Source: Bacillus kwashiorkori
GTDB taxonomy: Bacteria; Bacillota; Bacilli; Bacillales; Caldibacillaceae
Direction of reading: 5' to 3'
Assembly (NCBI RefSeq): GCF_001375515.1
Contig: NZ_CTDX01000004.1
Span: 1-64,000 of the forward strand
Length of the DNA stretch: 64,000 nt
Position 1 is the first letter of the stretch. Each line of letters opens with the position of its first letter. The notes beneath the pieces were generated by a model. The model was not told the DNA's origin. It was given only the letters and a program-made list of their open reading frames with translations, and did not search any database. Position numbers and translations under genes: made by a program. Shown here in pieces: positions 28,904 through 38,478 of this stretch.

Positions 28904-29827
28904 ATGGGAGTAATTCTGTCAAATTTACTAACAGAACAATGTAATGAACGAACGCGAAACATTGATCAGTTGGAGATAAGAGAAATAGTAGAAATGATGA
29001 ATAATGAAGATCAGACTGTTTCAATGTCCGTAAAACAAGTATTACCAGATATTAGCCGCTCCGCAGAAATTATTTTAGAAGCTATGAGAGATGGTGGGCG
29101 TCTATTTTATACTGGTGCTGGGACGAGCGGCCGTCTTGGGGTATTAGATGCTGCAGAGTGTCCACCAACCTTCCGTACACCTCATGAATTAGTTCAAGGG
29201 ATAATGGCTGGTGGGGAAGGTGCAATGTTTCGAGCAGTAGAGGGAGCTGAAGACGACCCGAAAGCAGGTGCGGATGATTTAAAAGAACGAAAGCTTACGG
29301 AAAAAGATGTTGTCGTTGGTATTGCTGCAAGCGGGAGAACTCCATACGTAATTGGTGCCCTGCAATACGCACGGGAAATTGGTGCAAAGACGATTGCATT
29401 AGCGTGTAATAAAAATGCGGAAATTAGCCAATATGCAGACCAAAAGATTGAGGTGTTAGTTGGACCAGAAGTGTTAACAGGTTCAACGAGATTAAAGGCA
29501 GCAACCGCACAAAAAATGATTTTAAATATGTTGTCTACTTCTGTAATGATTAAGTTAGGGAAAGTATATAGGAATCTAATGGTAGACTTACACGCTAGTA
29601 ATTCGAAACTATTAGAACGGGCAAGACAAATCGTCATTGCAATTACAGGTGTTGACTATGAAACAGCTGCACATTACTTAAAATTAACCGATCAACATGT
29701 AAAACCAGCAATCGTAATGATAGAAGGTAAAGTGTCTTATGAAGAAGCTAATCTTTTATTAAATAATGCAGAGCAATCTGTTGCAAAAGCGTTAGAATTA
29801 CTAACGGAACAAAATGGAGTCAAGTAA
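28904..29827 (+). CDS. murQ: N-acetylmuramic acid 6-phosphate etherase
   Basis: 307 residues from ATG 28904, preceded by AAGGTG; an ATG 14 codons earlier lacks a good site and would make the protein longer than the family (about 300). It has the SIS sugar-isomerase fold with TGAGTSGRLGVLDAAECPPT, IAASGRTPYVIGAL and GPEVLTGSTRLKAATAQKMI, all conserved in MurQ. It cleaves the lactyl ether of MurNAc-6-phosphate to give GlcNAc-6-phosphate and D-lactate in peptidoglycan recycling. It follows the MurK-like kinase by about 160 nt. No murR regulator or murP PTS gene is present; an ABC importer follows instead. Confidence 0.95.
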   Translation: MGVILSNLLTEQCNERTRNIDQLEIREIVEMMNNEDQTVSMSVKQVLPDISRSAEIILEAMRDGGRLFYTGAGTSGRLGVLDAAECPPTFRTPHELVQGIMAGGEGAMFRAVEGAEDDPKAGADDLKERKLTEKDVVVGIAASGRTPYVIGALQYAREIGAKTIALACNKNAEISQYADQKIEVLVGPEVLTGSTRLKAATAQKMILNMLSTSVMIKLGKVYRNLMVDLHASNSKLLERARQIVIAITGVDYETAAHYLKLTDQHVKPAIVMIEGKVSYEEANLLLNNAEQSVAKALELLTEQNGVK

Positions 29828-30054
29828 TATTCAACGTTTTTTTTATAAACTAAGTGAAATGAAGTAACATTTTTTTAAAAAAACATGTAAATTTATGTTT
29901 TAAAATCTATTTATTTGTTTTATAATATTAGTAGAAAAACAAAATGGAAAGTTAATAAAAATGAACTATTAGTGTAATTTTGTATCAGACATTTGGAAAC
30001 CCTTACAAAAAAGTATTTGGTAAAACTTCCGCATGGAAAGGAGTTGTTAATGAA

Positions 30055-31023
30055 ATGATGAGTGAAAAAAGTTTGAGTACCACTCCACTTACCATAAATC
30101 ATGAGTTAACAAAAATACAAATTGCTAAAGCAAAGATGCGAAAAATGGTAAAAAGTTGGCAACTGTACGTGTTATTAGCACCTGCATTATTATATTTCCT
30201 CATCTTTAAGTACATCCCAATGTATGGGGTTGTAATAGCCTTTAAAAATTTCAGACCTATAGATGGAATTTTCGGTAGTCAATGGGTCGGTTTTGATCAC
30301 TTCATAAGGTTCTTTAATTCTTATTACTTTTGGGATTTAATTTGGAATACTTTATCCATTAGCTTATATCAATTACTGTTATTTCCAATTCCAATTATCG
30401 TAGCTCTAGCTTTTAATGAATTAAGGGCAGGGAAATTTAAAAAATCGGCACAAACAATCACATATGCACCACATTTTATTTCAACAGTAGTATTTGTTGG
30501 GATGATTATCGCCTTTTTAGACCCAGCAACTGGTATCATTAATCACTTTATTCAGCTTTTAGGATTTGATCCAATTGATTTTATGGCAAGTCCGAAATGG
30601 TTTAAAACAATTTATGTTTTCTCTGGGCAGTGGCAAGAATTAGGTTGGAGTGCAATCATCTATTTGGCAGCGCTTGCAGGAGTTGATCCACAGCTACATG
30701 AGGCGGCAAAAGTCGATGGAGCTACGAGATTTCAACGGATATGGTATGTAAATATCCCAGGAATTATGCCTACTATTATTATTCTATTAATTTTAAATAT
30801 GGGAAGTATGTTAGCAGTCGGATTTGAAAAAATCTTACTAATGCAAAACCCACTGAACTTAACGTCTTCCAATATTATTGCAACATATGTTTATGAAATT
30901 GGTTTATTAAATGGTCAATTTAGTTATTCTACAGCAGTCGGTTTATTTAACGCAGTCATCAACTTTATAATTCTCATAACTTTTAACCGTTTAGCAAGAA
31001 GAACGGGCACAAGTTTATGGTAA
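30055..31023 (+). CDS. ABC sugar permease, LplB/YtcP type (first)
   Basis: 322 residues from ATG 30055, with AAGGAG 11 bases upstream; the frame extends further but has no better start. It has six membrane segments and the EAA loop EAAKVDGATRFQRIWYVNIPG, of the carbohydrate-uptake-1 family. The start of the membrane domain (YVLLAPALLYFLIFKYIPMY) is typical of LplB. It pairs with the next gene and the lipoprotein at 32067. No ATPase gene is nearby; in such systems a shared MsmX-like ATPase encoded elsewhere energises transport. Confidence 0.9.
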   Translation: MMSEKSLSTTPLTINHELTKIQIAKAKMRKMVKSWQLYVLLAPALLYFLIFKYIPMYGVVIAFKNFRPIDGIFGSQWVGFDHFIRFFNSYYFWDLIWNTLSISLYQLLLFPIPIIVALAFNELRAGKFKKSAQTITYAPHFISTVVFVGMIIAFLDPATGIINHFIQLLGFDPIDFMASPKWFKTIYVFSGQWQELGWSAIIYLAALAGVDPQLHEAAKVDGATRFQRIWYVNIPGIMPTIIILLILNMGSMLAVGFEKILLMQNPLNLTSSNIIATYVYEIGLLNGQFSYSTAVGLFNAVINFIILITFNRLARRTGTSLW

Positions 31024-31039
31024 AAAGGAGTGTCCAAAA

Positions 31040-31957
31040 ATGAGTGAAATAGCTAAGTCAAATAAAATCGGACAACCTAAATCAGATAAAATATTTGATG
31101 TTTTAAATAAAATATTTGTTTGGTTTCTTATTATCATTATCACATACCCATTAATTTACATTATTAGTGCTTCGATTAGTAATCCAAGCTACGTAAATTC
31201 AGGAGAGATGTGGTTATTTCCAAAAGACATTACATTTGAAGGTTTCAAACGTGTCTTTAATAGTCAAGATATTTGGATAGGGTACAGAAATACTATTTTT
31301 TACACACTTTTAGGTACAGCCATTAACTTAGCAGTAACTGTTCCTTGTGCTTATGCACTTTCTCGTGTGGATCTTGTTGGAAAAAGTGTCATTATGAAAC
31401 TATTAATTTTTACGATGTTCTTTGATGGTGGTTTAATTCCAACTTATTTGCTAGTACAAAAACTAGGAATGGTTAACACAATTTGGGCAATGGTCATCCC
31501 AGGTGCCGCTTCCGTTTGGAACATTATTGTAACGATGACATTCTTTAAAGGAACAATACCTAGAGCATTGGAGGAAGCTGCAGAAGTTGATGGGGCGTCT
31601 ATATTCCGAACATTTTTCCAAATAGTATTACCTTTATCTGCACCTATTTTAGCAGTTATGGCTTTATTCTATGGAGTCAGTCACTGGAACCAATATTTTG
31701 GAGCTTTAATTTACTTGCATGACCGGGATCTTTTCCCACTTCAACTATTCTTGAAGGAAATTTTAATTGAGCAAGAAATAACAGCCGAATTAATGATGCA
31801 AGGAAGTAATATCGATGCAATTGGCGAACAAGCGAAAATTGCTAGTTCTATCAAGTACGCAATTATGATCGTTTCTGCCGCACCTTTACTAGCTGTGTAT
31901 CCGTTCTTACAAAAATATTTTATTAAAGGTGTATTAATTGGTTCGGTTAAAGAATAA
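31040..31957 (+). CDS. ABC sugar permease, YtcP/LplC type (second)
   Basis: 305 residues with six membrane helices and EEAAEVDGASIFRTFFQIVLP as the EAA loop. It starts 16 nt after the first permease (site AAAGGAGTG). The GEMWLFPKDITFEGF stretch and the end KYFIKGVLIGSVKE fit YtcP/LplC proteins, which import complex oligosaccharides such as pectin or alginate pieces. Here the neighbours point to amino-sugar oligomers. Confidence 0.9.
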   Translation: MSEIAKSNKIGQPKSDKIFDVLNKIFVWFLIIIITYPLIYIISASISNPSYVNSGEMWLFPKDITFEGFKRVFNSQDIWIGYRNTIFYTLLGTAINLAVTVPCAYALSRVDLVGKSVIMKLLIFTMFFDGGLIPTYLLVQKLGMVNTIWAMVIPGAASVWNIIVTMTFFKGTIPRALEEAAEVDGASIFRTFFQIVLPLSAPILAVMALFYGVSHWNQYFGALIYLHDRDLFPLQLFLKEILIEQEITAELMMQGSNIDAIGEQAKIASSIKYAIMIVSAAPLLAVYPFLQKYFIKGVLIGSVKE

Positions 31958-32066
31958 CAGATAAATCTTATCTTTAAGGAGGTGATGCACTAAAGTTAGA
32001 AGTCATGTATTGTTCAAATTGTCGGGGTCATACATTTTGAGTTTTCATAAAAAGGAGAGAAGGCTT

Positions 32067-33686
32067 GTGAAAAAGAAATTATCTATAATATTAATGGCAG
32101 TTTTGTTAGTAGCAATGACTCTTGCAGGATGTAAGTCAGATGAGAAATCAAATGCATCTAATGGTGATAAAAGTAAAGCACCTGAAAATTTTAATGAAAC
32201 TGGTTACCCGATCGTTAATGAAGCTATCACTCTAGAAATGATGGGACAAAGATCCCCACTTCAACCAGATTGGGGCGAAATGGGATTCTTTAAAACAATG
32301 AAAGAAAAAACAAATATGGATTTCACTTATCGTGTATCCACATCTGAACAATATCAACAACAAAAACAATTAGCTTTTGCATCTCAACAACTTCCAGATT
32401 TATTTTTTGGTGCATTATTCAATGCCGCTGAAGAAGTTGATTATGGATCTCAAGGCTTTTTACAACCATTAGAAAATTTAATTGAAAAATATGCTCCAAA
32501 TTTACAAAAGGTTATGGAAAAATATCCTAACTTGAAACCATCGATTACAGCACCAGATGGACATATTTACGCCTTACCTGGTATCGATACTTCCATTACG
32601 TCACAAACACCAATTGCATGGATGAACGGTCCGTGGCTTGAAAAAATTGGGGCAGAAAGACCTACTACAACAGAAGAACTTTATAACTTATTGAAGAAAT
32701 TTAAAGAAACAGACATGAATGGAAACGGTAAAGACGACGAAATTCCTATGACAGCTTCCAGTATTGCTGAATTAAGATATAACATTTTACCAGCTTTCGG
32801 TATTCCATATGGTACTTCAGGAAGTCTTCCTGGTATTTATGAAGACAACGGTACTGTAAAATATGCCTTTATGCAAGATGGTTATAAAGAATATATGAAA
32901 TTCTTAAACCGCTTATATAGCGAAAAATTATTAGACCAACAAATTGTATCTCATACATGGGAACAATATGTAGCAAAAGGTGCTGCAAACCAAATCGGTG
33001 TATTTCCAACATGGCCAATCATTATGATGGGTTATGCAGATCCTGCGGAAGGTGAAAACTATCCATTATTACCAGCTTTAACAAGCCCTATTAATAATAA
33101 ACCAATAACTGTAAAAATCACTGAAATCAAACGTGGTAGAGCTGCTATTACGAGTGCAAATAAACATCCAGAAGCAACCATGCGCTGGTTAGACTATATG
33201 TATTCTGAAGAAGGAACTATTTTAGCTCGATTAGGTATTGAAGGTAAAAACTGGGAGTGGACAGATGATAGTAAATCTTCTTGGACATTACTTGCTCCAG
33301 AAGGTATGAACACAACTCAAGCGAATGCTCAAGACGCACCAGGTGCTGGTACAGCCGTTCCAATGATTCTTGAACAAGAGTTTTTCTCTAAAGAAGAAAA
33401 CCCTACACTTCGGATTATTGAACAATGGATTTTAGATGAATATTATCCACACTTAACAGTTCCGTTCCCTGATGTATATTTCACACTAGAGGAACAAGAA
33501 ACTACGAATACATTAAGACCAGATATCGATAAATATATTGAACAAATGGAAGCAAAATTTGTTACTGGAGAACTTTCTATCGATAAAGAATGGGATAAAT
33601 ATGTAAGTACATTAAACAAACTCGGCATTGAAGATATCGTTAAAGTAAACCAAGCAGCTTATGATCGTTGGGCTGAAGCGAAATAA
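32067..33686 (+). CDS. Extracellular solute-binding lipoprotein of the sugar importer
   Basis: 539 residues from GTG 32067, with AAAGGAGAG upstream; the longer frame has no site. A signal peptide ends in the lipobox LAGC, so the mature protein is anchored through that Cys. The length and the blocks DLFFGALFN, MNGPWLEKIG, DMNGNGKDDEIPMTA (a calcium-type loop), and KHPEATMRWLDYMYSEEG match LplA/YtcQ-type binding proteins for large oligosaccharides. It completes the importer with the two permeases. Confidence 0.92.
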   Translation: MKKKLSIILMAVLLVAMTLAGCKSDEKSNASNGDKSKAPENFNETGYPIVNEAITLEMMGQRSPLQPDWGEMGFFKTMKEKTNMDFTYRVSTSEQYQQQKQLAFASQQLPDLFFGALFNAAEEVDYGSQGFLQPLENLIEKYAPNLQKVMEKYPNLKPSITAPDGHIYALPGIDTSITSQTPIAWMNGPWLEKIGAERPTTTEELYNLLKKFKETDMNGNGKDDEIPMTASSIAELRYNILPAFGIPYGTSGSLPGIYEDNGTVKYAFMQDGYKEYMKFLNRLYSEKLLDQQIVSHTWEQYVAKGAANQIGVFPTWPIIMMGYADPAEGENYPLLPALTSPINNKPITVKITEIKRGRAAITSANKHPEATMRWLDYMYSEEGTILARLGIEGKNWEWTDDSKSSWTLLAPEGMNTTQANAQDAPGAGTAVPMILEQEFFSKEENPTLRIIEQWILDEYYPHLTVPFPDVYFTLEEQETTNTLRPDIDKYIEQMEAKFVTGELSIDKEWDKYVSTLNKLGIEDIVKVNQAAYDRWAEAK

Positions 33687-33815
33687 ATTGGGACAAGCAT
33701 TCTCATTCTAATTTCATAGATATAGAGATTGGTTGAATGGCGAATAGGAGAAACGAACAAACAGGAATGCGGACTTAATGAATAGTTAATAGTTATCCGA
33801 AATACTTGGACTAGG

Positions 33816-33840
33816 GGCTGGCAAGCTGTTCCTGCCAGCC
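33816..33840 (+). terminator. Hairpin after the binding-protein gene
   Basis: Stem GGCTGGCA / TGCCAGCC with a nine-base loop and a weak T/A-rich tail. It likely lowers read-through into the YesL gene rather than stopping it fully. Confidence 0.5.
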
Positions 33841-33875
33841 TCTTATAAAAATTTACGTGTAAAGAGGCGATGAAA

Positions 33876-34496
33876 ATGGTTTTTGAAGGTTTTGTTATGA
33901 GAATATATAGCGTTGCAGAGAGGATAACACGAGTTTTATACATTAATTTATTATGGGTATTTTTTACCGTAATAGGTTTAATAGTTTTTGGCTTATTTCC
34001 TGCAACTGCAGCCATGTTCGCCGTTACTCGTAAATGGTCACAAGGTGAAACGGATATCCCTATTTTTAAAACATTTTGGCAAGTGTATAAAAAGGATTTC
34101 CTGCAAACAAATCTTTTAGGATATTTCATGGCAATCATTGGTGTAGTTCTATACATTGATTTACGGTTCTTTCAATCATCCAACACGTTAGTTTTAAAAT
34201 TATTTTCTTTTATAATGATTGTTTTATTCGTTGTTTACTTAGCGAGTATCCTTTATATTTTTCCCGTGTTTGTTCATTATAAATTAAAAACATTACAGTA
34301 CATGAAAGTTTCAGTAATCTTGGCAATCGGTCGACCATTGCAAACGATTTTAATGGGCCTAGTCGGACTGTTCGTTTTTGCCCTTTTTAAAGCCGTACCG
34401 ATTTTAGCTATATATTTTGGTGGGGGTTTGTTCAGCTATTGCATTATGAAGATTGCAATCCGATCATTTTTGAACGATCCGTTAAAAGTGGAATAG
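33876..34496 (+). CDS. YesL-like (DUF624) membrane protein
   Basis: 206 residues from ATG 33876, with AGAGG eight bases upstream; the ATG six bases earlier is too close to the site. It has five or six membrane helices. The stretches VLYINLLWVFFTVIGLIVFG, LFPATAAMFAVTRKW and the FKTFWQVYKKDF motif are the hallmarks of DUF624. These proteins accompany LplABC/YtcP-type sugar importers in Bacillus (yes operon) but their task is not known. Its position right after the binding protein fits this. Confidence 0.88.
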   Translation: MVFEGFVMRIYSVAERITRVLYINLLWVFFTVIGLIVFGLFPATAAMFAVTRKWSQGETDIPIFKTFWQVYKKDFLQTNLLGYFMAIIGVVLYIDLRFFQSSNTLVLKLFSFIMIVLFVVYLASILYIFPVFVHYKLKTLQYMKVSVILAIGRPLQTILMGLVGLFVFALFKAVPILAIYFGGGLFSYCIMKIAIRSFLNDPLKVE

Positions 34497-34593
34497 TCTA
34501 TGATTATTTTTTATAAACGATCCAATTAATAGTTAACAAATGTGAAAAAGTCTATATATACTAAACTCAATTTTTGTAAAAGGAGAAAGGAAT

Positions 34594-35307
34594 ATGGCAA
34601 TGAAAAAACATTTAATGATTGTTGGTGCCCATTGTGGCGACGGGGAAATTCAAGCCGGTGCAATTGCCTATAAGTATGCGAAAGCAGGGCATAAAGTAAC
34701 CTTTCTCCATTTGACAGCAGGAGAAAAGGGAAATCCGCCGCATATTTCGGAAGAAGATTATCGTTTGCAAAAAATTCAAGAGGCGGAAAAAGCTGCCGCT
34801 GTATTAGGGGCAGAAAGTATTACATTAGATTATAAAGATGCTGAATTAAAATTAACCGACGAATTAGTTACTCGAGTGGCAAAAATTATTCGAGAGCGAA
34901 AACCGAATTTGGTTATTACTCATTGGGAAAAAAGCATTCATCCAGACCATGCACTATGTCCAAAAATAATGGCTGCAGTGCAAATGAAGGCAGGTTTGCC
35001 AGGTTTCGAAATCGATGGACTCCCACCTCATTATTTCGGGATACTTCATAGTGAGAACTGGGAGGATATGCAAGACTACGTCCCTGATATTTTCGTTGAT
35101 GTATCTGAGGAATTTGAGACATATTTGGAGGCACTTTCTCAATATTGGTTTATTATGAATTCTAGTTCTTTCCGTTATTATGATTATTACAAAGCACTAG
35201 GAACAGTACGCGGCTGTGTTAGCCGTGCAAAATATGCGCAAACATTAAAATATCCGACTGGCAGTAATGTTCGTCGTGGAGAGATAATTCCAGGCTTTCC
35301 ACTGTAA
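34594..35307 (+). CDS. PIG-L family (LmbE-like) deacetylase homologue
   Basis: 237 residues. The first zinc motif of the family is AHPDDE; here it reads AHCGDGE, so the metal-binding His and second Asp are kept, but the Asp used as catalytic base is Gly. The later HPDH (about residue 117) is present. The family removes acetyl groups from N-acetylglucosamine-type compounds. The substitution suggests a changed mechanism or a binding role. Its position after sugar-import genes fits amino-sugar metabolism. Start ATG after AAAAGGAGAAAGGAAT. Confidence 0.85.
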   Translation: MAMKKHLMIVGAHCGDGEIQAGAIAYKYAKAGHKVTFLHLTAGEKGNPPHISEEDYRLQKIQEAEKAAAVLGAESITLDYKDAELKLTDELVTRVAKIIRERKPNLVITHWEKSIHPDHALCPKIMAAVQMKAGLPGFEIDGLPPHYFGILHSENWEDMQDYVPDIFVDVSEEFETYLEALSQYWFIMNSSSFRYYDYYKALGTVRGCVSRAKYAQTLKYPTGSNVRRGEIIPGFPL

Positions 35308-35410
35308 AATTAAATTTAGTATGTTTGAAATGAAAAATTATAAAATGTTTATGTGAATTAAAATTTAAACTTACTTTTAAAGAATATCCATTCAAATATT
35401 TTCCATTCAA

Positions 35411-35505
35411 CAATGAAGGGGTTGTCCAAAGACTGAGGAACAATACATATGATAGTTGTTTACGATTCAGCTATACGGGTTTCTCATTTGGATAACCCCT
35501 TATTG
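35411..35505. repeat. 95-nt palindromic element
   Basis: Arms CAATGAAGGGGTTGTCCAAA and TTTGGATAACCCCTTATTG pair over about 18 bp around a 56-nt loop. This sort of GGGGTTGTCC...GGATAACCCC element resembles short non-autonomous repeats seen between Bacillus genes. It may also terminate transcription from the deacetylase gene. Confidence 0.6.
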
Positions 35506-35596
35506 TATATAAATTTTAACTAATTAGGGGGGATTTAGTAGTTACTATTTAAATTTTTTGAAAAAAGGGGGGTAGAGAGCATTTTTCTTGTAATAG

Positions 35597-35625
35597 TTGA
35601 CGTTGAAGATTTAGGGAGTTAAAAT
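35597..35625 (+). promoter_or_regulatory. Sigma-A-type promoter of the GH18 gene
   Basis: TTGACG, 17 bases, TAAAAT. It lies 32 nt upstream of the start codon and shortly after a palindrome, so the GH18 gene probably has its own transcript. Confidence 0.6.
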
Positions 35626-35656
35626 ATTTTACTATTTTACGAGGGGTTGAAAAAAA

Positions 35657-38146
35657 TTGAATAAGAAATTTATTTCAGTGTTAGCACTTTTTACTATTAT
35701 TATTGGAAGCGTTTTCTCGTTTTCTCCTAATCAATTAAAAGCATTGGCAAATGAAAATGATCAAGCAATCAAATCTTATATTGAAGTTTCACCGATTGAA
35801 GGGAATACGGTTAAGGGGAGTCCGATAATTACTGCAATACCCGATCTAGACAAAGAAGTGGAAAGTGTCACTTTTTTTGCAAAAGCATTGAACGAACCAG
35901 AAAGTCTCTATTATAACCAAGGAACAAAAACAGGCGGACCGTACGCATGGAACTGGGCAACCGGTAATCCGTGGATTCCAGACGGAAAATACATTTTGAA
36001 AATGGTAATAAAGTATCGTTCTGGTGAAGTGGAAGAACCTACGAAAATATTAAATGTAAAAAACTATGAAGAACCAATTTATCCTGAATCTGCTAAAAAT
36101 TTGAATGCAAAAGGAACGAATGAAAATCTTGAATTAACATGGGAAAGTGCGAAAAAAGCTTCTCATTATGAAGTTTATGTAAATGGAGAAAAAGTTGAAA
36201 CAGTAAAGGATACTCACTATACTTTGAAAAATCTAGCAGCAGGGGAAACATTCACTATCCGTGTAAAAACAATTGATGTCTATGACAATATGTCGATTGA
36301 CGATAATACGATTATTGTAAAAACCCCTGCAAACGGTGGAGAAATAACAGCACTTCCTGTCGTTAGTGAACTTATCGCACCAGAGTCAAATGGAGCTACA
36401 CCAGGTAGTGGAGGATATTCTGGAACAATCAACGTATCTGTAGAAACAGGTGAGAGTGTTTCTAAAGTAGAATTTTTCGTAAAACTATTGACTGCTCCAG
36501 AATCAAGCTATTGGAAATTCCCAACTACAAAAGTAGAAGGTACTACATATTCTACACCTTGGAATACTACTTCTGCAAATGCAGAAGATAAAAATATCAT
36601 TATTAAAGCAGTTGCTTACGATAGTTTAGGTCAAGCAAAAACGGTTACGAGAGTATTTTTAATAGATAATGAAACTCCAGAAGTTGCACCTCCAAGTTGG
36701 AGTCCGGCTGATGAAGTGGCTGCAAATTATATTGTTGGATACCTTGCTGGTTGGAACACTCATTCCAGTTTTAATATAATGAATGATTTGGATGCTAGCC
36801 GTCTAACACATTTAAACTATGCTTTCGGATTGATTAGCAATGATATGAAACTAGTGATGAGTGACCCTGAACAAGATCCAAAAAGTTTTGAACAATTAAA
36901 GGCATTAAAGAAAAAATATCCACATTTAAAAACGATGCTTTCTGTCGGTGGCTGGGGTGGTTCTGCTAACTTCTCTGAAGCTGCATCAACGGAAGAAAAT
37001 CGGACGACTTTTGCAAATAGTATTGCAGAGTTCCTCGTGAAGTATGGGTTTGATGGAATTGATTTAGACTGGGAATACCCTGTTACAGGTGGTGGAACAG
37101 GTACAAAACCTAATCCAGCCGATAAAGAAAATTTCCCATTATTATTAGCAAAAATTCGTGAAGTGCTAGATGAGCAAGGGGAAAAAGATGGTGTTCATTA
37201 TTTATTAACGATTGCAGGTGCTGCGAATGCTGGCTACGTTAAAAACGCTTCCCTTAGTGAAACACATAAATATTTAGATTATATTCAAGTAATGACATAT
37301 GATATTCATGGTACGTGGGAAAAATTAGCAGATCATAATGCACCACTTTATGATGATGGTGGTAAAACATGGAGTGTAGATAAAGCGATTCAGACATATT
37401 TAGACGCTGGTGTTCCTGCAGAAAAAATAGTTATGGGTGTCCCATTTTATGGATATACTTATACCGTCAAGTCAAGTGAAAATAACGGATTACGCCAAGA
37501 ATTTGGAGTAAGTGGCTCGGTTACTTATAACCGAATTGTAAAAAATGACTACTTAAATAATGGTTATGTTCGTTATTGGGATGAAGGTAGTCAAGTACCA
37601 TATTTATACAACGCTGAAAAATCCATATTTATCAGTTATGATGATGTTGAATCTATTGGCTTAAAGGCGGATTATATACGTGAAAAAGGTCTCGGTGGTG
37701 CCATGGCTTGGGAAATTACTCAAGACCACGGTAATGATTTATTAGCAGCACTATATGATAAATTAAAAGATCCAATTGATCGTTCCGAGGGTGATAATCC
37801 AACACCTGGAGAGGACGATCAAACACCAGGTGAAGATGATCAAACACCAGGTGAAGACGACCAAACACCAGGTGAAGACGATCAAACACCAGGTGAAGAC
37901 GACCAAACACCAGGTGAAGACGACCAAACCAAAGATGATTCGACATCCAGTGATGATCAAAATGGGGATGAAAATAAACAAGTACAAGATAATGAAACAA
38001 GTGACGAAAATACAAATAATCAAGAGAAGGCTTCAGGAAAAGAACTTCCTAATACTTCTACAGATGCCTATTTTCTGTTAGTTCTAGGTATTGTCATCTT
38101 AATTGGTAGTAGTTCTAGTTTAGTTTTTCGAAAACTAAGAAGGTAA
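35657..38146 (+). CDS. Cell-wall-anchored GH18 glycosidase (chitinase-like)
   Basis: 829 residues from TTG 35657 after GAGGGG. Residues 1-31 are a signal peptide. Then come an Ig-like domain (about 38-140), a fibronectin type III domain (about 145-225), a second Ig-like domain (about 235-340) and the GH18 catalytic domain (about 355-705). The active-site stretch DGIDLDWEYP at 466-475 keeps the DxxDxDxE motif with catalytic Glu473. An acidic linker of six TPGEDDQ repeats, an LPNTS sortase motif (797-801), a membrane helix and a positive tail follow. It would cut chitin-like or peptidoglycan GlcNAc links at the wall surface, supplying the importer encoded upstream. LPNTS fits class D-type or non-canonical sortases; no sortase gene is in the window. 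Confidence 0.92.
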   Translation: MNKKFISVLALFTIIIGSVFSFSPNQLKALANENDQAIKSYIEVSPIEGNTVKGSPIITAIPDLDKEVESVTFFAKALNEPESLYYNQGTKTGGPYAWNWATGNPWIPDGKYILKMVIKYRSGEVEEPTKILNVKNYEEPIYPESAKNLNAKGTNENLELTWESAKKASHYEVYVNGEKVETVKDTHYTLKNLAAGETFTIRVKTIDVYDNMSIDDNTIIVKTPANGGEITALPVVSELIAPESNGATPGSGGYSGTINVSVETGESVSKVEFFVKLLTAPESSYWKFPTTKVEGTTYSTPWNTTSANAEDKNIIIKAVAYDSLGQAKTVTRVFLIDNETPEVAPPSWSPADEVAANYIVGYLAGWNTHSSFNIMNDLDASRLTHLNYAFGLISNDMKLVMSDPEQDPKSFEQLKALKKKYPHLKTMLSVGGWGGSANFSEAASTEENRTTFANSIAEFLVKYGFDGIDLDWEYPVTGGGTGTKPNPADKENFPLLLAKIREVLDEQGEKDGVHYLLTIAGAANAGYVKNASLSETHKYLDYIQVMTYDIHGTWEKLADHNAPLYDDGGKTWSVDKAIQTYLDAGVPAEKIVMGVPFYGYTYTVKSSENNGLRQEFGVSGSVTYNRIVKNDYLNNGYVRYWDEGSQVPYLYNAEKSIFISYDDVESIGLKADYIREKGLGGAMAWEITQDHGNDLLAALYDKLKDPIDRSEGDNPTPGEDDQTPGEDDQTPGEDDQTPGEDDQTPGEDDQTPGEDDQTKDDSTSSDDQNGDENKQVQDNETSDENTNNQEKASGKELPNTSTDAYFLLVLGIVILIGSSSSLVFRKLRR
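37802..37927 (+). repeat. Six-unit 21-bp tandem repeat in the GH18 gene
   Basis: Codes six copies of TPGEDDQ. Units differ only at synonymous third positions (GAC/GAT, GAG/GAA, CCT/CCA). In-frame copy number could change by slippage and lengthen or shorten the wall-spanning linker. Confidence 0.9.
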
Positions 38147-38166
38147 TTAGTAGTATTTGAAGCAAT

Positions 38167-38219
38167 GGAAGTCACTTTTCCTATTTTCAAAGGAAGAGTG
38201 ACTTCCTTTCTTCATTTTT
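38167..38219 (+). terminator. Terminator after the GH18 gene
   Basis: Stem GGAAGTCAC / GTGACTTCC around a 22-nt loop with an inner pairing (TTTCC/GGAAG), followed by a T-rich tail. Confidence 0.8.
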
Positions 38220-38406
38220 ATGTAGTTTCCTTAGTTGTACTTTCTGTTAGTTGTTTTAAAGCTCTTGAAAGTTAGAGGAATTTTGAAAGGATAGCAGGGG
38301 TGTGGTGTTGTTGAAACAATTAAACAAAGATAGGTAAATTAATATAAATTATTATTTCATTTTCTACGAATAAATTATATAATAGATGCATGATGGTAAT
38401 ATCTTT

Positions 38407-38421
38407 ATGTAAGCGTTAAAT
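38407..38421 (+). promoter_or_regulatory. cre-like site before nagZ
   Basis: ATGTAAGCGTTAAAT matches the cre consensus except for the C near the end. It lies 57 nt upstream of the nagZ start, consistent with CcpA control of the same pathway. Confidence 0.5.
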
Positions 38422-38478
38422 ATTTTAAAATAGTAAGCAACATTTATTATTTCAAATTAGAGAAAGTAGGGTGTTACT

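Noticed and set aside
31985..32066. Small frames between the second permease and the binding protein, including one after AAGGAGGTGATG
   Set aside because: The ATG after the strong ribosome-like sequence meets a stop after one codon; other frames lack starts.
37802..37927. Possible CRISPR-like array
   Set aside because: The units are contiguous without spacers and encode TPGEDDQ; it is a coding tandem repeat.
37716..38081. Long frames on other strands and frames over the GH18 linker
   Set aside because: They come from the 21-bp repeat, which stays open in several frames.
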